Shown here: positions 5,816 through 6,899 of the stretch, one piece after another | Numbering within the stretch: position 1 is the stretch's first letter | Layout: each line of letters starts with the position of its first letter | Source: an uncultured Actinomycetes bacterium | Lineage (GTDB): Bacteria > Actinomycetota > Acidimicrobiia > Acidimicrobiales > Ilumatobacteraceae | DNA: 6,899 bases | Direction: 5' to 3' | NCBI GenBank assembly: GCA_903858075.1 | Contig: CAIOHI010000245.1 | Location: 1-6,899 of the forward strand | Translations under genes and position numbers: made by a program | The notes under the pieces: generated by a model | What the model was told of the DNA's origin: nothing | The model's database searches: none | Seen by the model: the letters and a program-made list of their open reading frames with translations, nothing else

Positions 5816-6899
5816 CCGAAGCTCCTGAAACCAGTGATTGCATCTTTTGCCAAGTCGGTGGTGCGAATACCAAGGCGGCGGCGTTCATTTTTCAGAATCT
5901 TCCGGAGCCCAGGTTTCGGCACTGGGTTATTTACTTGGAACATGCCCTGAACAACGCCTGTGATGAGTGCTGGATACATATGTTGCACGCGATCACTGAG
6001 AACGAGTTGAGGTGCGCGACGCAACTTGCGGTGATCACTGAGGACAAAAGTATCTTCAAGAAGTTTTTTGTAAAGCGACAAACCTTTGGCCGAGGTGTTT
6101 TCTTTTTCAATTGCTTCGCATGCAGCTTGAGCGGCATACATGCCCGATGCCATTGCGAAGTTCACTCCTTCAAGCCAAATGCCCGCTGCCAAACACATTG
6201 CTGCGGCGTCACCAGCAATGAGCAGGCCATCATCAAGAAGTTTTGGCATCATTTTTAAACCGGCTTCAGGAATGAGGTGAGCTGAGTACTCACTTACTGT
6301 TCCGCCTTCAACAAGAGGTGCTATTGCGCTATGTGATTTTAAGCCAGCAATAATTTCTTCAGGTCGTTTGCTTTGCGCGGCCAATTTCGGCAATTTCAAC
6401 ACGACACCAACGGAAATGGAGTTGAGGTTGGTGTAAATAAACCCGCCACCATTGACGCCACTTGTTCCACCAAGAATTTCTATATCGACTCCGTGATTGC
6501 CACGAACCGCGAACCGTTCATCAATGATGTCTTTAGAAAGAGTGATTGTTTCTTTCACGCCAAGTGTGAAATGCGCGGCGTCGGTGTGTGGGTACATTCC
6601 GCGTTCTTTTGCCAAAAAGCTATTGACGCCATCACATGCAATAACTACCGAAGCAGTGAGGTCGCCATCAGGTCGGTCGGTGTGCACGCCAATTACCTCT
6701 CCATTGGCGCCAGTAATGAGCCCAGTAACTGTGGTACTGCAGACCAAAGTTGCACCAGCTTCGACGGCCTTATTTGCTAGCCAATTGTCGAAGTCGGGAC
6801 GAAATGCGGTTGCTCCGTTATAAGGGGCATCTCCCCAAGCATCAGATCTGAAATCGATGCTCAGCGACTGTGGATCGGTAAGCAACATGGTGCTGCGCC
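5812..6899 (-). CDS. fixC: FixC-like flavoprotein, ETF:quinone oxidoreductase family, partial (N-terminus beyond right edge)
   Basis: The C-terminal ~360 residues of a FixC-type flavoprotein, the FAD-bearing partner that with FixX passes ETF electrons to quinone. The frame stays open through 6889-6899 (reading RST before the Met at 6886-6888), so that ATG is internal; RSTMLLTDPQSLSIDF agrees with FixC about 70-90 residues from its N-terminus. The FAD-binding GxGxxG is therefore outside. Counting from that Met: FRPDFDNWLANKAVEAGA (29-46, substrate/FAD-domain helix), VIACDGVNSFLA (82-93, the conserved D-G-x-x-S element), HFTLGVKETI (106-115), LLIAGDAAAMC (222-232, second FAD motif with G-D), and GVNFAMASGMYAAQA (241-255). 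FixC lacks the fused ferredoxin domain of eukaryotic ETF-QO, consistent with a separate fixX gene next to it. It is the most upstream operon member visible; the stop TGA overlaps the fixX start by 4 nt. Confidence 0.91.
   Translation of the reverse strand, partial: RSTMLLTDPQSLSIDFRSDAWGDAPYNGATAFRPDFDNWLANKAVEAGATLVCSTTVTGLITGANGEVIGVHTDRPDGDLTASVVIACDGVNSFLAKERGMYPHTDAAHFTLGVKETITLSKDIIDERFAVRGNHGVDIEILGGTSGVNGGGFIYTNLNSISVGVVLKLPKLAAQSKRPEEIIAGLKSHSAIAPLVEGGTVSEYSAHLIPEAGLKMMPKLLDDGLLIAGDAAAMCLAAGIWLEGVNFAMASGMYAAQAACEAIEKENTSAKGLSLYKKLLEDTFVLSDHRKLRRAPQLVLSDRVQHMYPALITGVVQGMFQVNNPVPKPGLRKILKNERRRLGIRTTDLAKDAITGFRSFG
5822..5826 (-). promoter_or_regulatory. Ribosome binding site of fixX inside the fixC 3' end
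   Basis: On the minus strand AGGAG is followed by a 6-nt spacer (CTTCGG) and the fixX ATG at 5813-5815. It is the clearest Shine-Dalgarno sequence in the operon and sits within fixC codons, so fixX can be initiated independently as well as by ribosomes finishing fixC. Confidence 0.75.

Noticed and set aside
5420..6258. Overlapping plus-strand open frames across fixX and fixC
   Set aside because: Their translations contain no recognisable domain and they run antisense through well-supported FixX and FixC motifs.
6886..6888. ATG as the real start of fixC
   Set aside because: The frame remains open upstream to the edge, the residues before it fit the family, and the FAD-binding N-terminus would be missing if translation began here.

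Overview
The window looks like bacterial chromosome from an actinobacterium. The strongest pointer is the glycosyltransferase MftF, a marker of mycofactocin biosynthesis, beside ETF/Fix-type electron-transfer genes; mycofactocin is mostly an actinobacterial cofactor. Base composition looks intermediate by eye rather than strongly GC-rich, which would fit a planktonic Acidimicrobiia-like lineage better than Mycobacterium. That placement is inference and I cannot confirm it from the sequence alone.

Layout: (1) Positions 2-634 (+) hold the C-terminal two thirds of a ROK-family sugar kinase or regulator, cut by the left edge. (2) Positions 643-2712 (-) hold a tight pair, a divergent alanine-racemase-fold protein followed after 6 nt by a DUF418-type polytopic membrane protein. 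Its last gene ends 8 nt from the ROK stop, in convergent orientation. (3) Positions 2713-2780 are a 68-nt divergent spacer carrying a 12-bp imperfect inverted repeat that abuts the GTG start of the next gene. (4) Positions 2781-3275 (+) hold a DUF4395 membrane protein with two CxxC pairs. (5) Positions 3262-6899 (-) hold a compact operon, transcribed fixC-like > fixX-like > etfB/fixA-like > mftF, whose 5' end lies beyond the right edge. fixC and fixX overlap by ATGA, and etfB and mftF overlap by 38 nt. mftF and the DUF4395 gene overlap tail to tail by 14 bp.

How the genes may work together: FixC (flavoprotein quinone oxidoreductase), FixX (ferredoxin-like subunit) and an ETF beta subunit form a chain that in known systems passes electrons from dehydrogenases through ETF to the quinone pool. 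Having them co-translated with MftF, which glycosylates the peptide-derived redox cofactor premycofactocin, suggests a respiratory outlet for mycofactocin or for mycofactocin-dependent dehydrogenases. The ETF alpha subunit and the core mycofactocin genes (mftA-E) are not in the window.

There is no RNA gene, CRISPR array, insertion sequence, origin or gene-free stretch over 300 bases that I can support. The only intergenic spaces are 635-642, 1744-1749, 2713-2780 and 5504-5518.
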